Assembly: GCF_000485595.1 (NCBI RefSeq)
Contig: NW_014577275.1
Coordinates: 266,635 to 310,011, forward strand
From: Priapulus caudatus
Lineage: Eukaryota; Priapulida; Priapulimorpha; Priapulimorphida; Priapulidae
DNA length: 43,377 nt
Direction: 5' to 3'
Part shown: positions 10,372-22,316 of the stretch, in pieces
Numbering within the stretch: the stretch's first letter is position 1
How the letters are laid out: each line of letters starts with the position of its first letter
Translations under genes and position numbers: made by a program
The notes under the pieces: model-generated
The model's database searches: none
Seen by the model: only the letters and a program-made list of their open reading frames with translations
What the model was told of the DNA's origin: nothing

Positions 10372-11117
10372 ATATAAGTTGATTAATTATTAATTTAACC
10401 TATTATTATTGGCTTGTAAATTAAGTGATAGTTGTATCTAGTTTGCACTACCTTAAATTGACTACGTCACGAATTTTCCATGGTAAAATTTGTTTAAAAA
10501 AAAATTCAATTTTTTTACATTAAAAGTAAGATCTAACGTTACTAAATATATCCTCAAACTCTCACCTGATAAAAATGTTTTTACGTTGGTTGAATTTGAA
10601 AAAATCTAGACGATTTGGTAATTTCTGTTGTCTAACACTATTCCCCCAGTACTGTTCAGATACTGGCGTCTCTGTTTTTCACCGGCAAATTAGGGCATAT
10701 AAAGAAGGTATATAAGCATGAAAAGTAAAAAGAAACACTAATTGTATTTTCATACATTTTATTTTGTACAAATAACACACAAATATACTGCTTGATGGTG
10801 CTAGAAATTCGTGACGTAATCACTTTAAGGATACTGTGGAGGTGATTTTCTGTCAAAATTTCAATACCCACTTTATTTTATAGATTGGACCCATGGGCAG
10901 CTATGTATACGTAGAAATTATGTATGTAGCCTCCCAAACAGTTCCACGTCCCCGCATTAGTCAATTCTTAACACAGGCGTTCAATCATGGGAAATTTAGA
11001 AAAGTGCTAATATCTCCATTGTTAAAATGCTGAAGTTACTGATTTTTCAAACGCTATTTCTCTAAACTGACAACTCTGATTCCAAATTTAAAAATTAATT
11101 CCTCTAAAACCATAGAC

Positions 11118-11240
11118 GCAACACTCGGCGAGCTAATCTTTGTAACCACGAGCGAGTGCTACTGTAGCCGTGCAGCGACGCGGAACATTGGCTTGCATTA
11201 CTCTTTGTTCTGTTGTTAAGATTAGCTCGCCGAGTGTTGC
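11118..11240. repeat. Perfect 23-bp inverted repeat (hairpin, 77-bp loop)
   Basis: The arm at 11118-11140 (gcaacactcggcgagctaat, then ctt) is perfectly complementary to 11218-11240. It is GC-richer than the surrounding intron. It may be a minimal foldback element or a structured intronic RNA; no TSD is evident. Confidence 0.8.
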
Positions 11241-11837
11241 ATTGATGTCCAATCTCCCAGCGAGCCACACCGCATCGCCGAGGGAGCAAGAGTGCACACG
11301 AGTCGTTAGTAGCTGCCTTTTGTTTCGAGTTGGGCGGTTTACACATTCAGTTTGCTGGCAACAGAATGGATAATCGTGTCGTACGTTTTCGTCTGTATCT
11401 CCGGATTGCGGGTGTATACGAGGAAACAATTTTGCACGATGCTAGGCGAATGTACTGTGTACGATTTGAGCTCAAGTTGGTTGAGTTTGGCGTAGTAAAT
11501 CGTAGGTATTCTAAGGCTAGTAAATGACGCATTTTCCTTGTTTATTGAAGTCACACTCCTTCCCTATTATCTACTCCTGATATTATGAACAACCTATGGT
11601 CAAAAGTTTAGTTCCCAACTCTGCTGTTTCTGAGAAATAACAAAAAAAGAATTTTTTTGTATAAATTTACAATTTTAGCAATGAATTAAAAAAAAAAATT
11701 CATCAAGAGCGTAGAGAGACATATCTCTTATGTAATGGATATGAGTTTAATTGAATTTGATGAGCAGTTATGTTGCAATGCCCTTTACAGTGTTACCTGT
11801 CCGTAACCCTAACAGTATCAATGCCATTTATGCATAG

Positions 11838-11958
11838 GTGATTGTGCCAGGCATATCTCCACAGCCTTTTGAGTCAGCAAAACTTTGCAAGTCCATTGAC
11901 GAAGCAAAGACGTTCGCATCGGAGTTCGTCCTGACGCAATTAGGACTGACTGTCGAAG
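11838..11958 (+). CDS. A1CF: A1CF/RBM46-like gene, exon with second half of the dsRNA-binding domain
   Basis: The exon starts VIVPGISPQPFESAKLC and ends with EAKTFASEFVLTQLGLTVE, the final helix of the dsRNA-binding domain (family pattern: EAKxxAAExxLxxLGI). The acceptor is TAG at 11835-11837, the donor GT is at 11959, and it exits in phase 1. Two downstream exons can accept phase 1 (12434 and 13343), which suggests alternative 3' ends. Confidence 0.87.
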
Positions 11959-12433
11959 GTTGGTGTGATCAGCGGCATGGTGCTATCCGTACCGGTACAG
12001 AGTAGTTTCTATGCTGGTAGTAGGCTCTAGTCTTAGTGACGAGCATTGTTATGTTGCTGTTAGCTGCGTGCTTGCTATATTTTGTTGTATGTGTTGAGGT
12101 CTTTTGTTGGGTTTTCGCTTTTGTGATGTTCAGGGTGCCAGATTGCAGATGCCATGTATTAGTGGTTGAGGCAGGATTGTGATGGGTTTATGTATATGAG
12201 TAGGTCCATACTAAATATGTGTATTTTTGTAATTCGAAAAAACATGCATGCTTCCTAATGTTTTTGTTACACTAGTTTTGTGCTTCAATGCAGTGTTCAA
12301 TTGTATATTTTATTATTGTAACGTGTGAAGTAAATATGTGTAATATATTACAGAAATATAGTTATAGAAATTCTGGATGTTCTGTGTAGCAAATTGCATG
12401 ACGGAATATGTCTGTAATATATGACATTATCAG

Positions 12434-12924
12434 GCCTTCCAGATGCACCGCTGCCATTGTCCAGAAGTGGCAGCTATGATGACATCTCAAACCAGCTTGC
12501 CAGCCTGTCTGTGTCCTGCCCTGCCTACAGCCTTACTTCTCCTGCTGCCAGTCCAGGCTGCACGACCGTGCCAGGCTCGTACGGAGATGCATCAACGTCC
12601 TACGTGACGCAGGCACCCCCGTGCAGACTCACCACCAGTTCCTACGTGCCTGCCGCCTCATCGTCACACACTGACCCGCTCACCTCACGTGGTGCTGCCT
12701 CGGCCATGTCCGCCTATAGAGATGCATATGGCACGGCATTCTCTTCTCGTGGAAACACGCCGCCCAACTACAAGTCTTCGTCGTACTACCCTTCTGCAAT
12801 GCCATACACATATGGGGACGCATGCACGTTGTATGGCGCGCTGGGCTCCTACCATACAGAAAACCGTGCCCAAACTGTATCTGATTACCCTGTCTATCCG
12901 CCCCAACCGACTACTTTCCCATGA
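12434..12924 (+). CDS. A1CF: A1CF/RBM46-like gene, Ser/Tyr/Pro-rich C-terminal exon with stop
   Basis: After a CAG acceptor at 12431-12433 the phase-1 join gives GLPDAPLPLSRSGSYDD and then about 150 residues rich in Ser, Tyr, Pro, Ala and Thr, ending at a TGA at 12922-12924. GC content and codon regularity rise sharply over the flanking AT-rich DNA, which supports real coding. No domain is recognisable; this is the low-complexity tail typical of the family. It could also be an internal exon whose donor I cannot identify. Confidence 0.7.
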
Positions 12925-13099
12925 CAGCCTCAGTCGCTAAGCATGTGCACACTAGGCTACATTTGTGACGCTGCTCTGATGTTTCTCTTCTGTTTTTTCT
13001 GTATAGCTACGTAACAATTTAGGTTGTTGGCAACTTTGTAATTTTTGCTTAGAATGTCCCTGCGTGAACGTAGATGCACTAACAATTCGACAAATTATA

Positions 13100-13104
<5 letters not shown>

Positions 13105-13141
<37 letters not shown>

Positions 13142-13265
13142 CGTACGTGCGTGCGTGCGTTTATGTATGTGTGTGAGAGAGCAAGAGAGAGAGAAAGGGA
13201 GGGTGGAGAGAGAGAGAGAGTGAGAGAGAGGGTGCAAGACCGACAGCGAATGAGAATGAGAATGA
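13105..13265. repeat. (GT)n followed by (GA)-rich microsatellite
   Basis: An alternating GT tract at about 13105-13142 passes into GCGT, GAGA and GAGAAT repeats up to about 13265. It lies between the two candidate last exons of the A1CF-like gene. Open frames across it are low-complexity artefacts. Confidence 0.95.
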
Positions 13266-13342
13266 GAGCATTGTAAAAAGCCATAACATATCACTGTAGC
13301 TCTGCAACAAGTACTAACACCTTGGCATGTTTCTATTGCTAG

Positions 13343-13416
13343 CGCACCCAGAGCTGTATGGCGTGTATGAGCAGCGTCCGGAGCATTTGTACCAGTCCCA
13401 ACCACAGCAGTTCTAA
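13343..13416 (+). CDS. A1CF: Putative alternative last exon of the A1CF/RBM46-like gene
   Basis: A short open stretch after a TAG acceptor at 13340-13342 reads, in the frame required by the phase-1 donor at 11958, (A)HPELYGVYEQRPEHLYQSQ and then PQQF and a TAA stop at 13414-13416. Its Tyr/Gln-rich end resembles short C-termini of this family. It would give a protein lacking the Ser/Tyr-rich tail of 12434-12924. A second acceptor (CAG just before the GAGCTG codons) is also phase-compatible. Transcript evidence is absent, so this is an inference. Confidence 0.45.
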
Positions 13417-14199
13417 CCCACACATCGTCATCGGCCGACTTCTGTGATCATTCTTAAAGCTTGCTTTGATTTCTTGCATGAATTAAACAAAATTAACTCA
13501 AAAGATTTAACCTAATATAGTAAAGTTTTAATCTGTCAAGCATCAACTCCCCTTGGTATCTTTCTGCATTGATTTGAATGAGTGAGGGAGTGAGTTGAGG
13601 TGCAATTATTTACTTGCCAGAAGTTAAGTGCACTAAGTAACTCAAAAATGTTATCGGATCTATACTAATCATATTTACTAGTCTGTCCTTTATGGCTGAT
13701 GTTCCTTTGGTAACAGCAATGTTGGATTTGAAATTATGTTTAGTGGGGATAGTATTGTATTGTGGTTAAATTCACTGGCCTGTTGCACTTCCTTACTCTT
13801 ACGGAGCTCTACCAGTACATCTGAAAGAGGAACTCCTGATATTAATAGCAGTTTACACAGGCTATATCGTGCTGCATGCATGGTCATGTATTATAGCCAT
13901 AGATGACAGACTTATCTGTACCTGTACCCATTCGTAGGTACCTCTGATTGTTTAGTGTGTGATAAGATATTCCGTGGGAATGGGTGAGGTGACACCAGGC
14001 ACAGCGACCACCGTGGAGCAGCGTGACTGCATTCCGTCCAAAGTCCATGTGCCAACCATGGGCGATGTTGATATATGTGCCTTGATAGGCTGGCAGTTCA
14101 TAAAAATGTCAGTTGTGCCAAAGCTGTCAACTGCACCGAGTAGGCCACCCTTTGTAAACAGCCGAAGACAAATGGGGCCGCATATAGCCAACTAATGAT

Positions 14200-17100
14200 T
14201 TAATAATGTATGATTGAATCATTTAAATATGTAACGTCACTATTCTTTAAGTTAAATCATAGGTTATGTTATTATGGTGATGGGGTGGTGTTGGAGCAGT
14301 ATGATATTTCTTTAATTTCATATTTAATCAGTATAGTATTGTTGTTACAATATTTTAAAGTTCGCAATGTTTAAATTGAAGATTTAAAAATTGATGTTGT
14401 GTGTAGTTGTAACAAGCAGATTTTTCAAAGAGATGTTACCTGCATTCGAATTAGTAGATAGATTCTTGCAAACTAGTTCAATTGAATTCTTTTCTCATTT
14501 CAACCAAACTGGGTTGATCTAGGATGTGGTTGATTATTGGAAAAATACAGAATGCATTGTTTATGGAACCGTTGGAAAAAATTAAGCGTGGAATAGTGAC
14601 GTGATCTTACAAGACTGGGTTGCATTGATTGAGAAATGCAATTGGAATACGAATGGAAAAATCATATAGTAAGTGGAAATCATCCTGTTTGCCCCTGTCC
14701 CGCTACCAAAATGTACTCCAGTGTTCCAGAGTGGAAAGGGAGTGTGGCAGAGGGTTTTAAGCATAACTGTGATGTGTCCGAGAGATGTGGAGAGAGAGTC
14801 GAACCTGACCTAGTCATTCCAAATTGCTCGCGACACCTAGTCTACGCACACGCATTTAGATGGGATCCTCCCGTCTAAATGCGGTGGGTGGGAGTGACTG
14901 CGCAAGACTCTCCCACTGTTTGCTGTTTTTGTATTGCACACACTATCTACAGCACATTGTTAACACCACCTTGGAGCTAGACTGGACCTTTGTCTGGCCG
15001 CTTTTACCGCATTTCTCTGCCAATTTGTAGTGTGGTGACTATGAACGGTCAGGTTATCTGCAGTCTAGTTTCTTTGTGAACTTTGATACTCATGCCAGAA
15101 GTTTATTTTTGTGACTTTTCCCTTTCATCAAGTTCTTGCCAAAAAAATTGTTTGTTAAATATCACCTTAAAATCTAAGTTGTGACTGATGCATTATTGAT
15201 GAAACTGAACCAAGGCCTAATAATAGCAGTGGGTTTGTGACCTAGCATCATAGGGGGGTTTTCCTATCCCTATTTCTGAAAGTTGCAGGTTCACATAATC
15301 AAGTATTGTGTTAATGAGCATTTTCACACGGGATTCTTGTGTTCAGTTATAAAAATTCGACCAATTATTTGGAAAGCGTCAAATAATAGTTATGCAAAGC
15401 CTATTAGATTGCGAGCTCATGTTCTCACTTCCATGAATGGTGGCAGGGCTAGCATTCATGTTCTGCAGAAAACACTCATTGCCTTGTGCAAATGAAGATT
15501 CTTTAGTTGTTTCAGTTTTTCCTATTCCAGACATACATGAGCGTTTTGGACGGTCCAGGTTCATATGTCAGTATTCGCCATTGTTTGCAAAGTATACATT
15601 AACAAAAATTCCAAATTGTTTCTGAGAGGTGCTGCAAGAACCTAATGGTAATGCATAACAGTTATTAAAACGGAACCTCAAAGATTTATAATTAAAACAT
15701 TGTTTTGTCTTTGTGAAGTGGTAAGATTTAACATCTACGATGAGGTAAACGCAATAATATTGATATCTGCTAGTTAGCACGTTACACCGCAAAGTGCATG
15801 CAGGTCGTTTGGAAATTTCTGCTAATTGTGCAATTATAACAAATTTCATGTTAAATTCACTTGTTAAGATTTCAAATGCAGTTTAGTAAAATATAACCTT
15901 ACGTAATATATATTATTTAGATGCCAGTGCGTTTTGCTGTCAGAACAGAATATGAGGTATTTGCTAATGGTTTGTGAAGCAGCTTGCATAGTACGTCTCA
16001 CGCATATGAACAGCGCTGTATGATCCCTCGTTTTTCTATTGAAAACATGAACGGAAACTTGGCTTTGTGACTGCATGATCAATCTTTACGTATCTGCAAC
16101 TGTGTTACGTTTAAGTTAACCTAAATAGTACTTGTGTAAACCGTTTTCACTAAAGCTTGTGTGCATGACCCTGTGATTACATGGGTTATAGACAATGCGT
16201 AATTCGATCTAGTGGTTATCACAACTACCAAGCCCCAGGTTGCAGACGTTATGTTCTAGACACTATTAGTTAATAACTACCAGCTATGCGAAACTGGTTA
16301 GCTGCTTATCTATAGATGAGGGTGTCCCTTTCGCTGTTCTGCCGTTTTTGTGTTAGAAATGGAGGGTGATAACCTAAATACGAACATTTAGTTTCAGAGG
16401 AACTATATACACGTGCTTTCGAAATACCACTACATTACACCTTTTGCTTGCATTGCTTTATCATATTTTAGAGCGTTTTATTTCTTTTCTTTTTCGTTTA
16501 GTTTTACAAGCGTGCATAAAGTGCATACGTAGTTAATGTTTTTATTGAAGATGATTCCAATTTGCTTACCATGTCCTTAGTCGGTTTTGGTTCGTATGCA
16601 TGCGACGGCAGTAGTGCATAATCTGGTTAATAACTGTCATATGCTACTGAAGTAACTATGTTCGATTCATCTGGCATGCATTCTGAATCGGAGGTAGCGG
16701 GGCTGTGGAATGGCTGTTATATTGTGTGCGCACTAAGCACGTAATACGCACTTGCGGGACATTTATGGTAATTTCCTCCGACAATATTTCTGACATTTTT
16801 GGTAGCAGATTCTTATTCTTAACAGAAGGATATGTCGAGTAGGGATTCCACAGTCCTGCGAGTCTTCTTATAACCAAGTATACTTACGTTGTGTATATGA
16901 TTCCATATGTACGTTTCACTTTTCTATGACGTTTGGGACAACTACGATTTTGGAATTTTTACGTTTGCGTGCATGTTTTAGATATACATAGGTGTTTGAT
17001 ACGACGAGTCACTCATATTTGGTTGCAATTGAGGTCGGATGTCCAGCGAAAGCTTGATATTTCCATGACTTATTAGCATGTTTGGTTAACGGAAATAAAT

Positions 17101-17398
17101 TTGATTGATTCCAATTGTTTGTCTGTGTACAATATGGCTCATGTTGACGTACTCATAATGCAATTGTTTCTTTTACCCCAAGTTCCCATCCTTCAAATGC
17201 ATGAATATTGATATGTACAGCACATTCTGCAAACGCACGCGGTATATTAGAAACGATGTTGGTGGGTTATCACATTGCAAATCTTAGGTACAAGTGAAGA
17301 GCAGTGCGTTTTATCGCGGCTAAACTTGTCTAACCCCGTTTGACACCATCAGTGTTGCAGTCTGGCCGGTGTACTGTAAAATGTCGTGCAGTACATCC
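14200..17398. other. Gene-free stretch
   Basis: Non-coding DNA lies downstream of the A1CF-like gene. Part of it may be 3' UTR. No conserved open frame, repeat terminus or RNA gene was recognised on either strand. Confidence 0.5.
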
Positions 17399-17405
17399 AC
17401 TGTAT

Positions 17406-18190
17406 CAAGAGCGGATAATACCTAGAGTGTACAACGGAAAAACGGGAAAATAGTGCTATTTCACGACTACATTATTCTACTTTGCCTGCGAGTCTAGAAT
17501 AATTTCATGGTATTGCATTAAGCAGAATTCTTTGCTCTCTAAAACAAGACCAACCGCTTGTCAATACGATACTCCTAGGCGGAGATATCGGCTCCTAAAC
17601 CTCCCCTCCCACATGCCAAACGCCACCTCGAATCCACTTCTGCCACCATCCTACACGCGGCTAAGCGTTGCTTCGTGAAAGTTCGGTTTTTCCGCGATAA
17701 ATTTATGAATGGACGGTGCTTCGGTTATCATAGGTGACATTCGGGGGCATCGCCTATGCCCTTATCTTCCATTATCTTTCCTAGCACGGCTAACGCCCGT
17801 CATGATGGAGCCGGCTCCATCAAGTTTTTACAACGCAGCTCAGTTACTAAGTGTAGTAACAGTACCAAATTTGGGCATATGACATCAATTATCAGCGCTC
17901 CAAGTGGTGACGGAAACCGATAGCCAAAATGCTTACCCGCGTGTAGGATGGTGGCAGAAGTGGATTCGAGGTGGCGTTTGGCATTGGGAGGGGAGGTTTA
18001 GGAGCCGATATCTCCGTCTAGGAGTATCGTATTGACAAGCGGTTGGTCTTGTTTTAGAGAGCAAAGAATTCTGCTTAATGCAATACCATGAAATTATTCT
18101 AGACTCGCAGGCAAAGTAGAATAATGTAGTCGTGAAATAGCACTATTTTCCCGTTTTTCCGTTGTACACTCTAGGTATTATCCGCTCTTG
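17406..18190. mobile_element. 785-bp foldback element with about 255-bp inverted repeats and 7-bp TSD
   Basis: The arms at 17406-17660 and 17937-18190 are nearly perfect inverted repeats starting CAAGAGCGGATAATACC. They are flanked by exact ACTGTAT at 17399-17405 and 18191-18197. The roughly 276-bp centre has no coding potential. The arms differ at only a few positions, so insertion looks recent. Confidence 0.88.
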
Positions 18191-18197
18191 ACTGTAT

Positions 18198-18964
18198 TTT
18201 AATACGAAGATGTATCACTTCATGACAATAACATCGGAGAAAATATCCCGTAATTTAGATTGCCATTGCCAGACTACCAATCAAAGTGCGGTTGCGTCAA
18301 GGCATCAGATTCGTCTAGGTGGGAGATTTTGGAGGCGTAGAATTCTATAGACAACAGACAATAAAATGGTATATATGAAGATTTTCTCAAGGTAATGGTT
18401 GTAACCTACACGTAACGATCCAACAATGCTCTTGGACACGGTGGTAATGGTCTTAGAGTTAGAATCACCTTTACGTATAAGTAACTCGGTTTTAGAGTAA
18501 CGCATGTGGTCCAATAACATTAAAATAATTATCCGGTCATGCACTTAACATAACGCGACTGACAACAAACATTTGAGCCTGTTGACGGAAAGTTGACAAC
18601 TGGTGTTATCTATAGAGTTGTCGATTAATGTTGGCGCTAGACTGAGTGAATTCTTTCGCGTATGCGCACGATTTCGTAGGTCACTCCATATAAAATATTA
18701 CACGGTTTGCACACTGCGCACGTACGTGTCCCTGCATATCGAAAATTATGAAATTGGTATTAATGGACGATTAGGGGGTAACAGCCTTACTACAGTATTA
18801 GTATTATAATTTGCATGATTAACGCATTTACGTTTACGCAATTATTTTCAATGACTTCACTATCGCGTTAGCGGAGGGTTGGCAGTAATTATATACTAGT
18901 AACGTTCAGGCAGTCTGCTTTCTGCAGTGAGGTAGGTCCCTATCCTGAAAAATATGTTTATTTA
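18198..18964. other. Gene-free stretch
   Basis: Nothing recognisable was found between the foldback element and the next transposon; only short unrelated open frames occur. Confidence 0.5.
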
Positions 18965-19633
18965 CAAGGATGAGAACAGCAAGAAGGGGAAAAAAGAGGA
19001 AAAGATAACGAAGGACAAGTACGAGGCGGCGTAGCCGCCAAGTGGGGAGGGTGCGGGAGGGGTGCCCCCCACAATTTTTTTGAGAAAAATGGACTGTAAC
19101 GTCATCTTTAGGCCATGTGGAGATACATTCTAGCTCAATTTAGGTATTTGCAAAAGCCATACTTGTAATATAATATTATTTTAACAACAGATTTGAAGCC
19201 TTCCCCATGACCTTATGTTGCTAATCTAGCAACTGTACATAATGGCTAACAATATACATTAAACTGGTAGAAAACAAGTGTAACATTTCTTTCAAGCATG
19301 AATAATAAAAATATAAAATTGTCATGCGATATAAAAATTTACTCAAACCATGTTAAAAGTTCACAGGCAGTACACTAATGTTTAACAAGCAGTTTTTTTT
19401 CTAGCAGTTTAACAAATTAAACATACAACAGGCAGAATTGGTTGGGGCTGAAGTCAAAACAAATATTAATTATATTATATTGGATTGATTGGAATAGCCA
19501 TTTGAAACAGAAATAGTCATCACCCCCAGGAATGAAAAATGTTTTTTTTTCCCCTTTTTTTCTTTTTCCTTTTTTTCCCACCGGATTTGCACGATTCACG
19601 CGGCTGTCAAATCGGCGGAATTTCTCATCCCTG
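18965..19633. mobile_element. Non-autonomous DNA element, CAAGGATGAGAA / TTCTCATCCCTG ends, TSD TATTTA
   Basis: The left end CAAGGATGAGAA and right end TTCTCATCCCTG are imperfect inverted repeats. The exact 6-bp repeat TATTTA flanks them (18959-18964 and 19634-19639). A G-rich block with 'ggcggcgtagccgcc' lies near the left end. No coding region is seen. Confidence 0.55.
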
Positions 19634-19639
19634 TATTTA

Positions 19640-20479
19640 GTACTTTAGACAGAGTAGAGTTTGTAATACAGTGTTACACAGTTAGACTTCACAAAATTTA
19701 CTTTTAGGATACTGCAGGCGACTACCGCATCTTCATAAAAAACCAAATTTATTCATAAAGAAATATAACAATGGTAAAATCCGAATGTTCCGAAACAAGT
19801 GATGTTACGTATGAACACTGGTTTTACGTTACACATGTAGTAAACAGCAATAATGACCAATAGTTACCGTAAACAGTATAGTAGTAAAATAAATTCGCAC
19901 GTTTACAGCGTGTTTACACAGCACTTTCTACACAACTCGCGTTTTTAAATCGTTTAGCCACTATAATTAGTCCAGGTAAAAACCAACATCCATTGAGGAT
20001 AATTCCAAATGAAAAACAAGACGTCTTATGATTTTATATTTTTAATATATTTTCTCATATACTGGCCAATATAATAAGTTCATCATCATTGAATCTGCTA
20101 ATTTCATTAACTTGCTTGAAGTAAGCAAGGTGTACGACATATATTTATTTATTAGGCTTTTTTTTTAGATATATCACTGTGATTAAGACTGGTTTCATAC
20201 ACTAAATACACGTAGTTCTAGGTTCAGCAGCAAACTAAATGCATCAATATATAAATACGCACAACCAGCTAGGGGCGTAGATGGCGAGGGGGGGGATATA
20301 ACTCCACCCCCCACTTATTGAGGTGGGGATGGCGTGTACAATCATCCCCCCTACTTTCAGGAGGAAAATGGGGAAAAATTTCATATTTTACAGACACTAA
20401 ATACTGAACATTTATCTACAAATCCGTCATCGCTATTCATACTTGTCATATTATTACACAAATGGAAAGTGACATACAT
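19640..20479. other. Gene-free stretch
   Basis: AT-rich sequence with one C/G-rich patch at about 20285-20350 (ggggcgtagatggcgaggg and so on) that resembles the ends of degraded G-rich transposons. Nothing else was recognised. Confidence 0.45.
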
Positions 20480-20487
20480 CTACTGTA

Positions 20488-20710
20488 CAGGCGCGTAGCC
20501 AGGGGGGGGCGGTGGGGGCGGTCGCCCCCCCCAAAACGGCTCAAATATTGGCCCAAAATGGCTTAAATATTTCAAAATTTTCTGGGGGGGCATGCCCCCA
20601 GACCCCCCTAGCACTGGCATGGCTACGGCACGTGCCAAACGTACGGTTGTCAAATTTTACATACATTTATACATGCATACTAACATGCACGCACATGGCT
20701 AAATGTATGT

Positions 20711-20803
<93 letters not shown>

Positions 20804-21744
20804 CGTTCGTGTGTTGTGTGTTGTGGTGTGTATATATGTGCGTGCCTGTGTGTGTGTGTGTGTGTGTGTGTGTGGCCTGTGTGTGCTGTGGTGCTGGTGC
20901 AGAGGGCGGATCCAGAGGGGGCGTCAGAGGGGTCCGGAACGCCCCCTTTTACCAACAAAAAAGGAAAAAAAACTTCATAACCACATCACACGCCGAGCTG
21001 CGCGCGCACCTGCACGCCGCACGCACGCACACCACCACAGACACACACACACACACCACACAACACCGCATGCACGCACCAGCGCACGCACGCACACACG
21101 CACACACACACGACACCCCGCGGCCGCGCGCCACACACACACACACTTCTCTTATATTCGTCATCGCATGAAAAAAATCATTGTTTAGCCGCCCTAGCTT
21201 TTTCTGATAAAGATTTACTTATATATATGTAAATTCGGTTGATAAAACTTAGAAGATGGGCAAAGAGGGTTCGCCAGAGTGTTCGGGGGACCGGATCTGA
21301 TAAATTTTGCATTCGTAGACATCAAAAATTACTTGCTCAGATGATGCTCTCAGAACTGCACCAATTTTTTAAAAAAAAAAATCTTGGGGAGCCCCCAAAC
21401 CCCCCCAAAGTGGCCGTCGGGCAGCTTTTAAAACACCCAGCAAAAACGCTAAGCAAAAAAAAGTGCCTATATTTCTTCCTGGTACACCCCTTTTCAAAAA
21501 TTTCTGGACCCGCCCCTGTTGTGTGGCTGTGTATGTATGTTCCTATGCGGCGCGATCGCGCGCGCGTGTGTCCGTGTAAATTATTGTGGGCTTACGCTCG
21601 TGCTAGCTATGATGATGGCCTATCGCCGATCATCCCCCCCCCCACTCCTCGGTACGCGATTTACGCCCCTGATTTCTGATTCGCCACTTCACGCTGCTAT
21701 GCGCATTTGGCCCCCCCCAAAATAAAATCCTGGCTACGCGCCTG
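20488..21744. mobile_element. Non-autonomous hAT-like element with 8-bp TSD, containing long GT/CA tracts
   Basis: The termini are CAGGCGCGTAGCCAGG and its exact complement CCTGGCTACGCGCCTG. The flanks are an exact 8-bp duplication CTACTGTA at 20480-20487 and 21745-21752. CAG...CTG ends with an 8-bp TSD define hAT-type insertion. The interior contains (GT)n at about 20713-20800 and 20848-20875. A second pair of hAT-like ends (gcggatccag near 20905 and ctggacccgcccctg near 21504) suggests a nested element. Its open frames are low-complexity artefacts. Confidence 0.85.
20713..20875. repeat. Long (GT)n microsatellites
   Basis: About 43 GT units are followed by a shorter tract. The complementary-type (CA)n tracts lie at about 21040-21145. 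Read as protein they give Cys-Val or Thr-His repeats, which I do not regard as genes. Confidence 0.95.
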
Positions 21745-22157
21745 CTACTGTAAAATGTTTGTAACTCGTTCCAAGAATGACATTATTTTACTGAAACTTA
21801 ATTTTGGCCGCATTCTTTTTTCAAAATACCCAAATCACGTCTTATCACTGCTCACGAAAGTTAAATCCCTGCTTTATTCAAAATTAGAATAGTCCTATTG
21901 GGAGTTGGGATATCGAATTTTCACGGAGATTGAATACGAAAAATTCAATTTCATCACACTTTTTTTGGGGGGGGAGGGGTGCTGAGACCCGAGCGGAAGT
22001 ATATTCCCGATTTTGTATACGGGGTGAAAATATGCACATTTTGGTTCAAATCTGGTTGTTTTTCTCATACTTTTTTTGTACAGTTTTAGCGTTCTCGGTA
22101 AAATATACGTTTGATCAAAATTTCAGAGGGAGATGATTCCAGTGCTGTAGTTGTCAG

Positions 22158-22230
22158 TGGTGGATCCAGGGGGGGGGGGCACAGGGGGCAGTTCCCCCCT
22201 AGAATTTTCAGGGCAAGGGTATTTTAGCCT
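22158..22230 (+). repeat. Fragment of a hAT-like end ('cagtggtggatccag')
   Basis: This matches the complement of the end at 28948-28962 ('ctggatccgccactg') and is followed by the same G-rich 'gggggcagttccccc' type sequence. The TSDs of the two ends do not match, so I treat them as separate fragments. Confidence 0.5.
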
Positions 22231-22316
22231 AGGTAAGTGACTTCACTGGTAACCAGTGAGGACATGTACGTAGCACAGATTCAGTAGTAGTACAGCGGGT
22301 AAGCTAACCTATTGTG

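Noticed and set aside
13959-14195. 78-residue plus-strand frame and its minus-strand counterpart
   Set aside because: No similarity recognised, no splice-phase support, and both strands are equally open.
14641-14878. 80-residue frame with several Cys residues
   Set aside because: No signal peptide, domain or splice context, and the length is within chance for this region.
20512-21188. Long Cys-Val and Thr-His open frames on both strands
   Set aside because: They are translations of GT/CA microsatellites inside a non-autonomous hAT element.
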